From the NCBI RefSeq assembly GCF_024721175.1, contig NZ_CP099399.1, positions 3,038,001-3,102,000 on the forward strand: 64,000 bases of DNA, given 5' to 3'. Each line of letters opens with the position of its first letter. Position 1 is the first letter of the stretch. Positions 25,883-35,813 of this stretch are shown one piece after another. The notes below the pieces were generated by a model. It made no database searches, was not told the DNA's origin, and saw only the letters and a program-made list of their open reading frames with translations. This DNA comes from Rhizobium sp. Pop5. GTDB taxonomy: Bacteria > Pseudomonadota > Alphaproteobacteria > Rhizobiales > Rhizobiaceae. A program made the position numbers and the translations under genes.

Positions 25883-26554
25883 TCAATTGTAGACAGATAC
25901 AGATAATCGCAAAGATTGTGGAAGCGGGTTCCATAAGCCTGTCCTAAGCCCGGCCGCACGCAGGGCGGCGGCAGTCCAGGTGTTGCAGCCGAAGAGGGCG
26001 TTGAAGTATCCCTTCGCCTCGAAAAACCGGTCGATCTCGCCATAACCCGCACCCGGAATCGGCAATGTCTCGCCTGCCTCGCGGGCGAAGCTGTCCACCA
26101 TGAAGTTGCGCAGCCGCGCCAGTTGGTCGTCGCTGATATCGAATGACGTCACAGCCGGCTGCGGCTCGGTGATATGGCCGGCAAGGTCCACATGCAGCAC
26201 CGACCGGTCGATTGTCAGCGCCCGCAGCACCGGCAGCGGCTTCAGTTCCGCCCAGGTCGGGGTTTCCAGATAAAAAGCGCGGCCGCCCCAGCCGACGACG
26301 AGCCATTCCGCATTCGGATGGCCGAGCGGAAAATCGGCATTGTCGAGGAAGGAAAATGCCGCCCGCGTCCCCTCATCGATCGGGATTGCGATATCCGTGT
26401 GGATCGGTCCCGACAGCAGGAGAATCCGGTGCGTCGCCGGCGCGGACGACGCCTCGACCGGGGCAATCAGCGGCCGGGGAATGAAGGTTCCACCCGCGGC
26501 CAGAGCCACGAGCAGGACGATGATCCGCAACAGCCAGCCTATGCCCCTCCGCAC
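25883..26554 (-). CDS. DUF2459 / TIGR02117 family membrane-anchored protein
   Basis: Protein of 223 residues with an N-terminal membrane anchor (about residues 6-24, LLRIIVLLVALAAGGTFI). The rest should be periplasmic. Family-like segments are LLLSGPIHTDIAIPID, GWGGRAFYLETPTW and GCNTWTAAALRAAG; the conserved His and Cys could form a papain-like active site (inference). It starts at GTG, 12 bp after ureC. TIGR02117 proteins are noted from memory as sometimes urease-associated, which fits here. Confidence 0.8.
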   Translation of the reverse strand: MRRGIGWLLRIIVLLVALAAGGTFIPRPLIAPVEASSAPATHRILLLSGPIHTDIAIPIDEGTRAAFSFLDNADFPLGHPNAEWLVVGWGGRAFYLETPTWAELKPLPVLRALTIDRSVLHVDLAGHITEPQPAVTSFDISDDQLARLRNFMVDSFAREAGETLPIPGAGYGEIDRFFEAKGYFNALFGCNTWTAAALRAAGLRTGLWNPLPQSLRLSVSVYN

Positions 26555-26566
26555 GGAATGGCTGGC

Positions 26567-28279
26567 CTAAAACAGGAAATAGCGCTGCGCCATCGGCAGC
26601 ACCGTCGCCGGCTCGCATGTCAGCAATTCGCCGTTCGCCCTCACCTCGTAAGTCTCCGGATCGACCTCGATCTCCGGCGTCAGGTCGTTGTGGATCATCG
26701 ACGCCTTGGAGATGCCGCCGCGCGTATTTTTCACCGCCACGAGTTCCTTGGCGACGCCGAGCCTGCCTTTCAGGCCGGCATCGAGCGAGGCCTGACTGAC
26801 GAAGGTGACGGAGGAGTTGGTAAGGCTCTTGCCATAGGAAGCGAACATCGGCCGGTAATGCACCGGCTGCGGCGTCGGGATCGAAGCATTCGGATCGCCC
26901 ATCGGGGCGGCGGCGATCGAGCCGCCGAGCAGCACCATGTCGGGCTTCACGCCGAAGAAGGCCGGATTCCAGAGCACGAGGTCGGCGCGCTTGCCGATCT
27001 CGACCGAGCCGATCTCGTGGCTGAGGCCATGCGTGATCGCCGGATTGATCGTGTATTTGGCGATATAACGCCGGACGCGGAAATTGTCGTTGTCGCCTTT
27101 TTCCTCCTTCAGCCGGCCGCGCTGGCGCTTCATCTTGTCCGCCGTCTGCCAGGTGCGGATCGCCACCTCGCCGACACGGCCCATGGCCTGGCTGTCGGAC
27201 GAGATGATCGAGAAGGCGCCGATATCATGGAGGATGTCTTCCGCCGCGATCGTTTCCTTGCGGATGCGGCTTTCGGCAAAAGCGATATCCTCGGGGATCG
27301 ACGGCGACAGGTGATGGCAGACCATCAGCATGTCGAGATGCTCGGCGATGGTATTGACCGTATAGGGCCGCGTCGGATTGGTCGACGAGGGAATGACGTT
27401 CGACTGGCCGCAGATCTTGATGATATCGGGCGCGTGCCCGCCGCCAGCCCCTTCCGTGTGGAAGGCATGGATCGTGCGGCCCTTGATGGCGCCGATCGTA
27501 TCCTCGACGAAGCCGCTTTCGTTGAGCGTATCGGTGTGGATCATCACCTGCACGTCGTATTCGTCTGCGACGGACAGGCAGCAGTCGATGGCGCCGGGCG
27601 TCGTGCCCCAATCCTCGTGCAGTTTCAGCGAGGTAGCGCCGGCCAGCACCATTTCGGTCAATGCACCCGGCAGCGAGGCATTGCCCTTGCCAGCAAAAGC
27701 CAGGTTCATCGGGAAGGCGTCGGCCGCCTCGATCATGCGCGCGATATGCCAGGGACCGGGCGTACAGGTGGTGGCAAGCGTGCCATGCGCCGGCCCCGTG
27801 CCGCCGCCGAGCATGCAGGTCATGCCCGACATCAGCGCCTCTTCGATCTGCTGCGGCGCGATGAAATGGATATGGCTGTCCATGCCGCCGGCTGTGACGA
27901 TCTTGCCTTCGGCGGCGATCGCTTCCGTGCCCGGACCGACGATGATGTTGACGCCGGGCTGCATGTCGGGATTGCCCGCCTTGCCGATCGCAACGATACG
28001 CCCGTTCTTGAGCCCGATATCGGCCTTGTAGATGCCTGAGTGATCGACGATCACCGCATTGGTGATAACAGTGTCGACCGCGCCGTCCGCCCGCGTCACC
28101 TGGCTCTGGCCCATGCCGTCGCGGATGACCTTGCCGCCGCCGAACTTCACCTCCTCGCCGTAGGTGGTGAAATCCTTCTCGATCTCGATGAAGAGCTCCG
28201 TATCGGCAAGGCGCACCTTGTCACCGGTGGTCGGTCCGAACATGCCGGCATAGGCCGCGCGCGAGATCTTGTAAGGCAT
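26567..28279 (-). CDS. ureC: Urease subunit alpha UreC
   Basis: Catalytic urease subunit of 570 residues, full length. Nickel ligands by count are His136 and His138 (SHIHFI), carbamylated Lys219 (SLKLHEDWG), His248, His274 and Asp362 (SSDSQAMGR). The flap Cys321-His322 (VCHHLSP) is intact. It hydrolyses urea to ammonia and carbamate in the cytoplasm. It begins 3 bp after the preceding accessory gene. Everything visible indicates an active enzyme. Confidence 0.98.
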   Translation of the reverse strand: MPYKISRAAYAGMFGPTTGDKVRLADTELFIEIEKDFTTYGEEVKFGGGKVIRDGMGQSQVTRADGAVDTVITNAVIVDHSGIYKADIGLKNGRIVAIGKAGNPDMQPGVNIIVGPGTEAIAAEGKIVTAGGMDSHIHFIAPQQIEEALMSGMTCMLGGGTGPAHGTLATTCTPGPWHIARMIEAADAFPMNLAFAGKGNASLPGALTEMVLAGATSLKLHEDWGTTPGAIDCCLSVADEYDVQVMIHTDTLNESGFVEDTIGAIKGRTIHAFHTEGAGGGHAPDIIKICGQSNVIPSSTNPTRPYTVNTIAEHLDMLMVCHHLSPSIPEDIAFAESRIRKETIAAEDILHDIGAFSIISSDSQAMGRVGEVAIRTWQTADKMKRQRGRLKEEKGDNDNFRVRRYIAKYTINPAITHGLSHEIGSVEIGKRADLVLWNPAFFGVKPDMVLLGGSIAAAPMGDPNASIPTPQPVHYRPMFASYGKSLTNSSVTFVSQASLDAGLKGRLGVAKELVAVKNTRGGISKASMIHNDLTPEIEVDPETYEVRANGELLTCEPATVLPMAQRYFLF

Positions 28280-28282
28280 CCA

Positions 28283-28918
28283 TCAGGCTCCGTGGGAGGA
28301 AGAAACAAGCATTTTTCCGTCGAGCCGCGTGATGCGGCCGGCGGCAATATAAGCATCGACAAGCTGCCTTTCGGCTGCAAACGGGTGCCATTCCCAGCCG
28401 ACGTGACCGAAGCCGGCCAGCGCTACCTCGGCCCCGGCATATTTGTTCAGCACCTCGGCAATGACGATCATGCCGCTGCTCGGCACGACGTAGGGCGCAG
28501 GCGCAAAGGCCGAAAGCGAGACGTCGACGGCTTCGTGGACCGATTTGTCGATGACGACATGCGCCTTGCCGGTCTTAGCGCAGAAGGCGTCGAATGCCTC
28601 TGTATAGTCGTCGCAGAAATCGTCGAGATCAGGATGCGAGACGGCAAGCGGCGCCCGCATCGCGGCGAATTTTTCCGGGTCACGCACGCTCCAGATTTCG
28701 CGCGCAGCAACGACGCCGGGATGATCACGCCATTCGGACGAGCCGAGCATCGCCTTGGCCGGCCGGCCGGTATTGCAGACTGCGACGGCATCCGTGCGGC
28801 TGCCGCCGGCGCCATAGGAGCGGCAATCGTTGAAGCGGATGACGAAATCGGCGGCATCGATGATGCCTGCCATCCCATCTCCGACCTCGCCATTGCCGAC
28901 GATCACGATCTGCGCCAC
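28283..28918 (-). CDS. Urease operon accessory protein (sialyltransferase-like hypothetical)
   Basis: Protein of 211 residues beginning with GTG 28918. The opening AQIVIVGNGEVGDGMAGIID, then FVIRFNDCRSYGAGGSRTDA, resembles the donor-binding region of GT29-like glycosyltransferases (sialyl motif L-like). In rhizobia this gene is named only by position as urease operon accessory protein. No signal peptide or membrane segment is visible. It lies tightly between the LprI-like gene (1 bp) and ureC (3 bp), so it is co-translated with the urease. Its function is unknown. Confidence 0.75.
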   Translation of the reverse strand: MAQIVIVGNGEVGDGMAGIIDAADFVIRFNDCRSYGAGGSRTDAVAVCNTGRPAKAMLGSSEWRDHPGVVAAREIWSVRDPEKFAAMRAPLAVSHPDLDDFCDDYTEAFDAFCAKTGKAHVVIDKSVHEAVDVSLSAFAPAPYVVPSSGMIVIAEVLNKYAGAEVALAGFGHVGWEWHPFAAERQLVDAYIAAGRITRLDGKMLVSSSHGA

Positions 28919-28919
28919 C

Positions 28920-29327
28920 TCAGTTGCTCATCGTGTCTTCGAGCTCTTTCAGCTCTTTCGTGCGTTTGTCCGTGATATCGGCAAGGCACCCGGCAACCAG
29001 CATCGGCTCCATCGTGCCGCCGCGGGCCTGGAAACCGACGGCGTCGCATTCGGCGTCACGATAGTCGATCCGGGCGCGCTGCGCCTTGACCAGCGCCTGC
29101 TCCGCGCCCTTCATGCCCCCATCCAGATCCTTGTCGATCGCCACCATCGCGGCGCGGGTCTTCTTGTATTGCGCGTTCAGCGCCTTGTCGGCGGTCTCAT
29201 GCCGCGCCGCCTCGCAGGAGGTCATGTCTGATTGCGTCTGGGGATTCTTGCAATCGATATCCTGTGCAGAAGCCGCACCTGAAGGCAGCAAGATCGCTGC
29301 CGCGACGAGGCAGATATTCAAATGCAT
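28920..29327 (-). CDS. LprI-like (DUF1311) secreted protein
   Basis: Periplasmic protein of 135 residues with a signal peptide (about 1-21, cleavage after ASA). The DUF1311 Cys pattern is present: CKNPQTQSDMTSCEAARHET and later AECDAVGFQ and AGCLADITDKRTKEL. The family includes lysozyme inhibitor LprI of mycobacteria. Start ATG has GGGAGAG upstream. Why it lies between ureB and ureC is not evident; it is found in the same place in related rhizobia from memory. Confidence 0.8.
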   Translation of the reverse strand: MHLNICLVAAAILLPSGAASAQDIDCKNPQTQSDMTSCEAARHETADKALNAQYKKTRAAMVAIDKDLDGGMKGAEQALVKAQRARIDYRDAECDAVGFQARGGTMEPMLVAGCLADITDKRTKELKELEDTMSN

Positions 29328-29345
29328 GCATCTCTCCCGTTTATC

Positions 29346-29651
29346 CTAGAGCTTGCCCATTACCAGCTGGCGGAAGCCATAGACCTCGCGCTTGCCGGAA
29401 AGCGGGATCAGTGTCACCGAGCGCGTCTGCCCGGGTTCGAAACGCACGGCCGTCCCTGCCGGAATATCGAGCCGCTTGCCACGAGCCGCTGCGCGATCAA
29501 AGGAAAGCCCGGCATTGGTTTCGGCGAAATGATAGTGGCTGCCGACCTGCACCGGCCGGTCACCTGTATTGGAAACCTCCAGCGTCACCGTCGGTGCGCC
29601 GGCATTGAGTTCGATGTCGCCGCTTGCGGCAATGATCTCGCCCGGAATCAT
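29346..29651 (-). CDS. ureB: Urease subunit beta UreB
   Basis: Small structural urease subunit of 101 residues ([42 protein letters not shown]). The frame opens far upstream at 29831, but MIPGE is the universal start; ATG 29651 has GAGGAG with a 7-nt spacing. It assembles with UreA and UreC. It is separated from ureA by a DUF1272 gene. Confidence 0.96.
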   Translation of the reverse strand: MIPGEIIAASGDIELNAGAPTVTLEVSNTGDRPVQVGSHYHFAETNAGLSFDRAAARGKRLDIPAGTAVRFEPGQTRSVTLIPLSGKREVYGFRQLVMGKL

Positions 29652-29662
29652 TTTCATTCTCC

Positions 29663-29914
29663 TCAAGCCGCCTTGGGCGCGCAGCCCTCGGCCTTCAACA
29701 CGCGCTTCGTTGATGCCGGATTTTTGGCGAGCATAGCGGCAGGCCGGATGGGCCTTGCGACGAGATTGCCGCCGCAGTTCGGGCAGGCGCCTTTCAATAC
29801 ACCGTCGGCGCAATCGGCGCAGAAGGTGCATTCATACGTGCAGATCCGCGCCTCTGCGCTCTCCGGCGGCAGATCCTTGTCGCAGCATTCGCAATTGGGC
29901 CTGAGCTCCAGCAT
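29663..29914 (-). CDS. DUF1272 small zinc-ribbon-like protein
   Basis: Protein of 83 residues. Eight Cys lie in [22 protein letters not shown] and ACPNCGG, typical of DUF1272, and suggest two zinc sites. The C-terminal 30 residues are basic and unstructured. ATG 29914 is preceded by GGTGAGGAGACAG. It lies in the urease operon, 10 bp after ureA and 11 bp before ureB. Function unknown; a role in metal handling for urease is only a guess. Confidence 0.8.
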   Translation of the reverse strand: MLELRPNCECCDKDLPPESAEARICTYECTFCADCADGVLKGACPNCGGNLVARPIRPAAMLAKNPASTKRVLKAEGCAPKAA

Positions 29915-29924
29915 TTCTGTCTCC

Positions 29925-30227
29925 TCACCTGATCGGTTCGTGCACGGTGACGAGCTTGGTGCCATCGGGGAAGGTCGCCTCCACCTGCACGTCGTGGATC
30001 ATCTCGGCAATACCTTCCATCACCTGGTCGCGGCCGATCACGTGGGCGCCGGCCTCCATCAGTTCGGCGACCGGACGCCCGTCACGGGCGCCTTCGACGA
30101 CGAAATCGCTGATCAGAGCGATCGCTTCGGGATAGTTGAGCTTGACGCCGCGCTCCAGCCGCCGCCGCGCCACCATCGCCGCCATCGATATCAGCAGCTT
30201 GTCTTTTTCTCTCGGAGTGAGGTTCAT
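29925..30227 (-). CDS. ureA: Urease subunit gamma UreA
   Basis: Smallest urease subunit, 100 residues ([60 protein letters not shown]). ATG 30227 has GAGTGAGG upstream; the frame extension to 30287 is not part of the family. It lies 28 bp after ureD. Confidence 0.97.
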   Translation of the reverse strand: MNLTPREKDKLLISMAAMVARRRLERGVKLNYPEAIALISDFVVEGARDGRPVAELMEAGAHVIGRDQVMEGIAEMIHDVQVEATFPDGTKLVTVHEPIR

Positions 30228-30255
30228 TACGCACCCATCTGCTTCGCGCTTAAAT

Positions 30256-31077
30256 TCATAGATTCCAGACTTTCGGCACAGGCGCACCGTTGCGCAAGGT
30301 GGAAATGACCGGGATCAGGATTTTTCTGAGCGAGAAGCCGTCGGCTGCCGCAAGGCGCACGACGAGCTTGTCGTTCCAGGCGCTGGCACCGCCCATCGGC
30401 CCTTCGACGAGTGGCCGAACCTTGCCGAGATAGGCTTCCGCCAGCGGACCGGCATAAAGCAACGTCGCAAAGGCAACCTGTCCGCCGAGCACGGCCTGAC
30501 GCGCCGCCAGCGCCGAAATACCTTCGGAAAGCCTCAGTTCCTCGGCATGGATCAGCCGGCCCGAGCGGCGGATGCGCCATCGGTCGCGAAACAGTCCCGT
30601 CCCCACCGCCTCACCCATCGCCTTGCGACCGAGCAGCACGGCCTCGACGGCCAGAAATTCGGCGTTTTCGTCAAGATCGACATCTAGCCGGCGGAAAAGC
30701 GCCGCCCGGTCGAAGAGGATCGTTTCCTGCGGCAGCCAGTCGACACGAGCCCCTGCCCCCACCTCGATGCGGGTCGTCACTTCAGCGATGCCGGCCGATG
30801 CCTTGTAAATCTTCTCGCAGGCCTGGGTGGTGACGTCGATCTTCGTGCCGGCGCCGGCTACGACGCTCCAGTCCATCCGGTCGCCGCCCGTCAGCCCGCC
30901 TGCAGTGTTGATGATGACGGCTTCCATCGAGGCATCGAACGTGTCGGGCAGCCGGATCTTCGCCGCGCCCTCCTGATAGAGTTCACGGATACGCGTGCGC
31001 CCATCGAGCAGCCTTGCCGCCAGATGCCCGCGTCCTTCCGCTCTTTGCGGTCTCGTACTGGCCGCCGCAATCGTCAT
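30256..31077 (-). CDS. ureD: Urease accessory protein UreD
   Basis: Accessory scaffold of 273 residues that binds apo-urease and channels nickel from UreG. Family segments are [27 protein letters not shown] and [22 protein letters not shown] 31077 is preceded by AAAGGAACG. It is the first gene of the ure block, 154 bp after urtE. Confidence 0.95.
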   Translation of the reverse strand: MTIAAASTRPQRAEGRGHLAARLLDGRTRIRELYQEGAAKIRLPDTFDASMEAVIINTAGGLTGGDRMDWSVVAGAGTKIDVTTQACEKIYKASAGIAEVTTRIEVGAGARVDWLPQETILFDRAALFRRLDVDLDENAEFLAVEAVLLGRKAMGEAVGTGLFRDRWRIRRSGRLIHAEELRLSEGISALAARQAVLGGQVAFATLLYAGPLAEAYLGKVRPLVEGPMGGASAWNDKLVVRLAAADGFSLRKILIPVISTLRNGAPVPKVWNL

Positions 31078-31231
31078 ATCGTTCCTTTCGGTCGCGCGAT
31101 CGGCTTTCCATTCGACCGCGCCGATCACGGAAACCAAGCAATTCCCATGCCGTCCCGGAGACATCGGCGACGCGCTCGGGAGATCGACGAAGCGCCGCAC
31201 ACACCCTGCCGCAAAATACGGCAGCTGCCCG

Positions 31232-31927
31232 TCAAACGGTCAGGTGGCGGCGGGCCTCCGGCGTATCCAGCGTCTCGGCAAGCCCTTCATGCACGATCTC
31301 GCCACGATCCATGATGTAGACGTAATCGGCAAGCTCGCGGCAGAAATCCAGATACTGCTCGACGAGCAGGATCGCCATGCCGGTGGAATCACGGAGATAA
31401 CGGATCGCCCGACCGATATCCTTGATGATCGACGGCTGAATGCCTTCGGTCGGCTCGTCGAGCACAAGAATTCTCGGCCGGGTCACCATGGCGCGGCCGA
31501 TCGCCAGCTGTTGCTGCTGCCCGCCTGAAAGATCGCCGCCGCGCCGTGACAGCATCGATTTCAGCACCGGGAAGAGACTGAAGATATCGTCAGGAATGTT
31601 GCGGTCGCGACGGCCAAGCGGAGCAAAGCCGGTTTCGAGATTTTCTTTCACAGTGAGCAGCGGGAAGATTTCACGCCCCTGCGGCACATAACCGATGCCC
31701 TGCTTGGCGCGGGCAAAGGGCGGCAGTCCGTTCAGCTTGGTATCGTTGAAGGTGACGGTGCCGGCCGACAGCGAATGCTGGCCGGTGACGGCGCGCAGTA
31801 GCGAGCTCTTGCCGACGCCGTTACGGCCAAGTACGCAGGTAATCTTGCCCATCTCAGCCTTGATGGAGATGCCGCGCAGCGCCTGCGCTGCGCCATAGTG
31901 CAGATTTGCGTTTTCGACTGTCAGCAT
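31232..31927 (-). CDS. urtE: Urea ABC transporter ATP-binding subunit UrtE
   Basis: LivF-like ATPase of 231 residues from ATG 31927 ([12 protein letters not shown]). Walker [10 protein letters not shown], signature [15 protein letters not shown], Walker [15 protein letters not shown], and the family-typical [14 protein letters not shown] are present. It pairs with UrtD to energise urea uptake. A palindromic repeat separates it from urtD. Confidence 0.95.
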   Translation of the reverse strand: MLTVENANLHYGAAQALRGISIKAEMGKITCVLGRNGVGKSSLLRAVTGQHSLSAGTVTFNDTKLNGLPPFARAKQGIGYVPQGREIFPLLTVKENLETGFAPLGRRDRNIPDDIFSLFPVLKSMLSRRGGDLSGGQQQQLAIGRAMVTRPRILVLDEPTEGIQPSIIKDIGRAIRYLRDSTGMAILLVEQYLDFCRELADYVYIMDRGEIVHEGLAETLDTPEARRHLTV

Positions 31928-31960
31928 GATGTCGCCTCCTGGCGCGTTGCGGATGCAAAA

Positions 31961-32112
31961 ACCCCTCCTCGACCCCTCCCCACAAGAATGAGGGGCTGAT
32001 TCAGAGCTGCCGCTTTGCTTCCCATCCAACCGCGGGAAAACCGATAATTATGGCGGTAAGCGAGCCGCTCGGTTAAGCCCCTCCCCCTTGTGAGGAGGGG
32101 TTGGGGAGGGGT
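31961..32112. repeat. Palindromic repeat between urtD and urtE
   Basis: Imperfect inverted repeat with arms of about 37 bp, 31961-31997 and 32076-32112. The arms hold two blocks of CCCCTCC type around CACAAG/CTTGTG. It lies in the only long spacer (222 bp) inside the urt operon and could attenuate or process the mRNA between urtD and urtE. Confidence 0.75.
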
Positions 32113-32149
32113 CGAACCCGAAGCGATAACAAAGAGTTCAATCATCCCC

Positions 32150-32905
32150 TCACCGCCCGAGATAGTTCTCGATCACTTTCGGATCGGAGCTGACGAAATC
32201 GATCGAGCCTTCCGCCAGCACAGAGCCTTCCGCGAGGCACGTCACCTTGACTCCGAGGTCGCGGATGAAGCCCATGTCGTGTTCGACGACGACGACCGAC
32301 CGGGTCTTGGCGATATCCTTGAGCAGGATCGCCGTTTCCGCCGTCTCTGCATCCGTCATGCCGGCGACCGGTTCGTCCACGAGCAGCAGCTTCGGCTCCT
32401 GAGCCAGGAGCATGCCGATCTCCAGCCACTGCTTCTGCCCGTGCGAGAGGTTGGCCGCCAGTTCGTCGCGCCGGTGTGTCAGCCGCACCGTTTCGAGGAT
32501 CTCTTCGATGCGCGCCCTGTCTTCGCTCAAAAGGCGGTAGAACAGCGTCGAAAAGACCGAGCGACGGCGGTTCAGCGCCAGTTCCAGATTGTCCCAGACC
32601 GTATGACTTTCGAAGACTGTCGGCTTCTGGAACTTGCGACCGATGCCGAGCTGGGCAATGTCGGCCTCATCCTTCTTGGTGAGATCGATCGTGCCGTTGA
32701 AGAACACCTCGCCTTCGTCGGGCCTGGTCTTGCCGGTGATGATGTCCATCATCGTCGTCTTGCCAGCGCCGTTCGGGCCGATGATGGCGCGAAGCTCGCC
32801 CGGCTCGATGACGATCGAGAGCGAATTCAGCGCCTTGAAGCCGTCGAATGAAACGGAGACGCCGCTGAGATAGAGAACGCTGGTGGGTTTGACGTCGGGG
32901 ATCAT
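32150..32905 (-). CDS. urtD: Urea ABC transporter ATP-binding subunit UrtD
   Basis: LivG-like ATPase of 251 residues. Walker A GPNGAGKTT, LSHGQKQWLEIGMLL (the UrtD variant signature) and Walker B LLLVDEPVAGMTD are visible. I prefer ATG 32905, which has GGAG eight bases upstream; GTG 32914 would overlap urtC by 4 nt. Confidence 0.95.
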   Translation of the reverse strand: MIPDVKPTSVLYLSGVSVSFDGFKALNSLSIVIEPGELRAIIGPNGAGKTTMMDIITGKTRPDEGEVFFNGTIDLTKKDEADIAQLGIGRKFQKPTVFESHTVWDNLELALNRRRSVFSTLFYRLLSEDRARIEEILETVRLTHRRDELAANLSHGQKQWLEIGMLLAQEPKLLLVDEPVAGMTDAETAETAILLKDIAKTRSVVVVEHDMGFIRDLGVKVTCLAEGSVLAEGSIDFVSSDPKVIENYLGR

Positions 32906-32910
32906 GGGCT

Positions 32911-34074
32911 TCACTCCGCTGCCTGGATTTTCGGCTCGATGCCGTCTTCCCGCGCCGGCGGCGGCGCACGTTCGGACACGATCTTCCGCTTGCCGAGATA
33001 GTGCGAAATCGTGCCGACGACGCCCTTCGGCAGGAACAGCGTCACGGCGACGAAGAGACCGCCGAGAGCAAACAACCAGAACTCCGGGAACAGGCCAGTG
33101 AAGATCGTCTTGCCGCCATTGACGAGGATCGCGCCGATGATCGGCCCGATCAGCGTTCCCCGCCCGCCGACCGCCGTCCAGATGACAACCTCGATGGAGT
33201 TTGCCGGCGCGAATTCGCCGGGATTGATGATGCCGACCTGCGGCACGTAGAGCGCGCCGGCAATGCCCGCCATCATCGCCGAGACGACGAAGGTGAAGAG
33301 CTTGAAATGCTCGACGCGATAGCCGAGGAAGCGCGTGCGACTTTCAGCATCGCGCACACCGACGAGCACCTTGCCGAACTTCGAGCGCACGATTGCAGAC
33401 GCGATCGTCAGCGACAGCGCCAGGAAGATAGCGGTCGCGGCAAAGAGGCTGGCGCGCGTGCCATCCGCCTGGATGTTGAAACCGAGGATGTCCTTGAAAT
33501 CGGTCATGCCGTTATTGCCGCCGAACCCCATGTCGTTGCGGAAGAAGGCAAGCAGCAGAGCATAGGTCATCGCCTGGGTGATGATCGAGAGATAGACGCC
33601 GTTGACTCTGCTGCGGAAGGCGAACCACCCGAAGACGAAGGCGAGCAGGCCGGGCACGAGGAGCACCATCAGCGCCGCGAACCAGAACTGATCGAAGCCG
33701 TACCAGAACCAGGGCAGCTCCTTCCAGTTCAGGAACACCATGAAGTCGGGCAGGATGGGATCGCCGTAGACGCCGCGTGAGCCGATCTGCCGCATCAGAT
33801 ACATGCCCATCGCATAACCGCCGAGCGCGAAGAAGGCGCCGTGGCCGAGCGAGAGAATGCCGCAGAAACCCCAGACGAGATCGAGCGCCAGCGCCAGCAG
33901 CGCATAGGTCAGGTACTTGCCGAACAGCGCCATGATGTAGGTCGGGACGTGCAGCGGGTGGGTCGGGCCGGTCGCAAGGTTCAGCACCGGCACCAGAATG
34001 GCGACCGCCAGCAGCAGCGCGACGGCGATTGAGATCCTGCGATCGAGAGACCGGAGAAGGAAGGACGTTATCAT
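32911..34074 (-). CDS. urtC: Urea ABC transporter permease UrtC
   Basis: LivM-like inner-membrane permease of 387 residues with about ten hydrophobic segments. UrtC features include DLVWGFCGILSLGHGAFFAL and VGGRGTLIGPIIGAILVNGG. Start overlaps the urtB stop by 4 nt (ATGA). Confidence 0.95.
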   Translation of the reverse strand: MITSFLLRSLDRRISIAVALLLAVAILVPVLNLATGPTHPLHVPTYIMALFGKYLTYALLALALDLVWGFCGILSLGHGAFFALGGYAMGMYLMRQIGSRGVYGDPILPDFMVFLNWKELPWFWYGFDQFWFAALMVLLVPGLLAFVFGWFAFRSRVNGVYLSIITQAMTYALLLAFFRNDMGFGGNNGMTDFKDILGFNIQADGTRASLFAATAIFLALSLTIASAIVRSKFGKVLVGVRDAESRTRFLGYRVEHFKLFTFVVSAMMAGIAGALYVPQVGIINPGEFAPANSIEVVIWTAVGGRGTLIGPIIGAILVNGGKTIFTGLFPEFWLFALGGLFVAVTLFLPKGVVGTISHYLGKRKIVSERAPPPAREDGIEPKIQAAE

Positions 34075-35702
34075 GCTTCCACCGCCCTTCCTTTGAGTGC
34101 GAAGAGCCCGCGCGGACGCTTCTGGATGAAGAGAATGATGAGGACGAGCACCAGGATCTTGCCGAGCACGGCGCCGGCGAAAGGCTCGAGGAACTTGTTG
34201 ACGACGCCGAGCGACAGCGCCCCCACCAGCGTGCCCCAGAGATTGCCGACACCGCCGAAGACGACGACCATGAAGCTGTCGATGATGTAGTTCTGGCCGA
34301 GGTTCGGCGATACATTGTCGATCTGCGAGAGCGCCACACCCGCCATGCCGGCGATGCCGGAGCCGAGCGCGAAGGTGAAGGCATCGACCCAGCCCGTGCG
34401 GATGCCCATCGACGACGCCATGCGCCGATTCTGCGTCACTGCCCGCATCTGCAGGCCAAAGGCCGAGCGCTTGAGCAGCATCAAGAGCGTCAGGAACACG
34501 ACCATCGCAAAGACGATGATCCAGAGCCGGTTCCAGGTGATGACGAGCCCGCCGAAATCGAAAGCGCCGGACATCCAGCTCGGATTGCGGACCTCACGGT
34601 TGGTCGGGCCGAAATAGCTGCGGATCGCCTGCTGCAGGATCAGCGACACGCCCCAGGTGGCGAGCAGCGTTTCCAGCGGCCGGCCGTAGAGATAGCGGAT
34701 CACCGAACGTTCGATGACGAGACCGACCAGGCCGGTGAAGAGGAAAGCGGCCGGCACTGCGAAGGCCAACGAATAATCGGCAAGCGAGGGGAAGGCCGAG
34801 GCAATCGTTTCCTGCACGACATAGGTCGTATAGGCGCCGATCATCACCATTTCGCCATGCGCCATGTTGATGACGCCCATGACGCCGAAGGTGATGGCGA
34901 GGCCGATGGCGGCCAACAACAGCACCGAACCGAGCGACAGCCCGTACCAGACGTTCTGGACAACGTCCCAGAGCGCCAGGTCGCGGTTGATCGAATTGAT
35001 CTCCGTCTGGATCGCAGGCTTCAGATCGTCGGGCGCGCTCGCCATCGCCGTCGTCAGGATCGTCAGCGCATCGCGGCCGCCGCGCGCTGCAATCGTATCG
35101 ATCGCGGCCTTCTTCTCCTCGATGCCGGCATCGCTCTTCAACATCATCACGGCGCGCGCCGCTTCCATGGTGTTCTTGATCTCGCCGTCCTTCTCGGCTG
35201 AAAGAGCCGAATTCAGGAGCTCGAGATTGGCGGGATCGGCGTCTTTAAGCATGCCCTCAGCTGCCGCGAGCCGCGCGGAACGATCCGGGCTCAGAAGCGT
35301 CAGCTGGCTCATCATTGTCGTGATCGTGATGCGCAGCGCATTGTTGATCTTGACCTTCGACATCATGTCGGGATCGACATCCGCGGCCGCCTCGCCGGTG
35401 ATCGGGTCGGAATAGGTAGGCTCGTCCTCCGTCCCGCCCTGCACGAGAACTGGGCCACCTTCCGAATTGACGTAGAGCTGGCCGTCGCTCAGCTGCTGCA
35501 GGATCTGGCTGACATGCGGATCCCCCGACGCAACGAGCGCACGAATGGCCGCGTCCCGCTCGGGAAAACCACCCGTGCCGAGCGCGTCGATAAGGGCGTG
35601 CACGTCATCCTGAGCGCGAAGGCCGGTCGCCAATCCGGAAAGCGTCAGCCCTGGGAGCACCAGGCAGAGTGTCAGAAGGAAAATCTTGATGGCGCGAAAC
35701 AT
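34071..35702 (-). CDS. urtB: Urea ABC transporter permease UrtB
   Basis: LivH-like permease of 543 residues. An N-terminal signal-like segment and a periplasmic helical domain of about 220 residues (DDVHALIDALGTGGFPERDA and following) precede the membrane domain (about 245-535). That long extension is characteristic of UrtB and absent from LivH. ATG 35702 is the expected start. It lies about 110 bp after urtA. Confidence 0.95.
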   Translation of the reverse strand: MFRAIKIFLLTLCLVLPGLTLSGLATGLRAQDDVHALIDALGTGGFPERDAAIRALVASGDPHVSQILQQLSDGQLYVNSEGGPVLVQGGTEDEPTYSDPITGEAAADVDPDMMSKVKINNALRITITTMMSQLTLLSPDRSARLAAAEGMLKDADPANLELLNSALSAEKDGEIKNTMEAARAVMMLKSDAGIEEKKAAIDTIAARGGRDALTILTTAMASAPDDLKPAIQTEINSINRDLALWDVVQNVWYGLSLGSVLLLAAIGLAITFGVMGVINMAHGEMVMIGAYTTYVVQETIASAFPSLADYSLAFAVPAAFLFTGLVGLVIERSVIRYLYGRPLETLLATWGVSLILQQAIRSYFGPTNREVRNPSWMSGAFDFGGLVITWNRLWIIVFAMVVFLTLLMLLKRSAFGLQMRAVTQNRRMASSMGIRTGWVDAFTFALGSGIAGMAGVALSQIDNVSPNLGQNYIIDSFMVVVFGGVGNLWGTLVGALSLGVVNKFLEPFAGAVLGKILVLVLIILFIQKRPRGLFALKGRAVEA

Positions 35703-35813
35703 CGCTCTCTCGCCTCGATTGTCGTCGGCCTTGCGGCGCAGCGGTAAGGACGGAGCTTCCGCCCGGATCAAGTCCGGACGGAAGTCTTCAGGCTTTCAAC
35801 GGTTGGGATATAC

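Noticed and set aside
26174..28039. 621-residue plus-strand open frame
   Set aside because: Antisense to ureC; the ureC reading is unambiguous.
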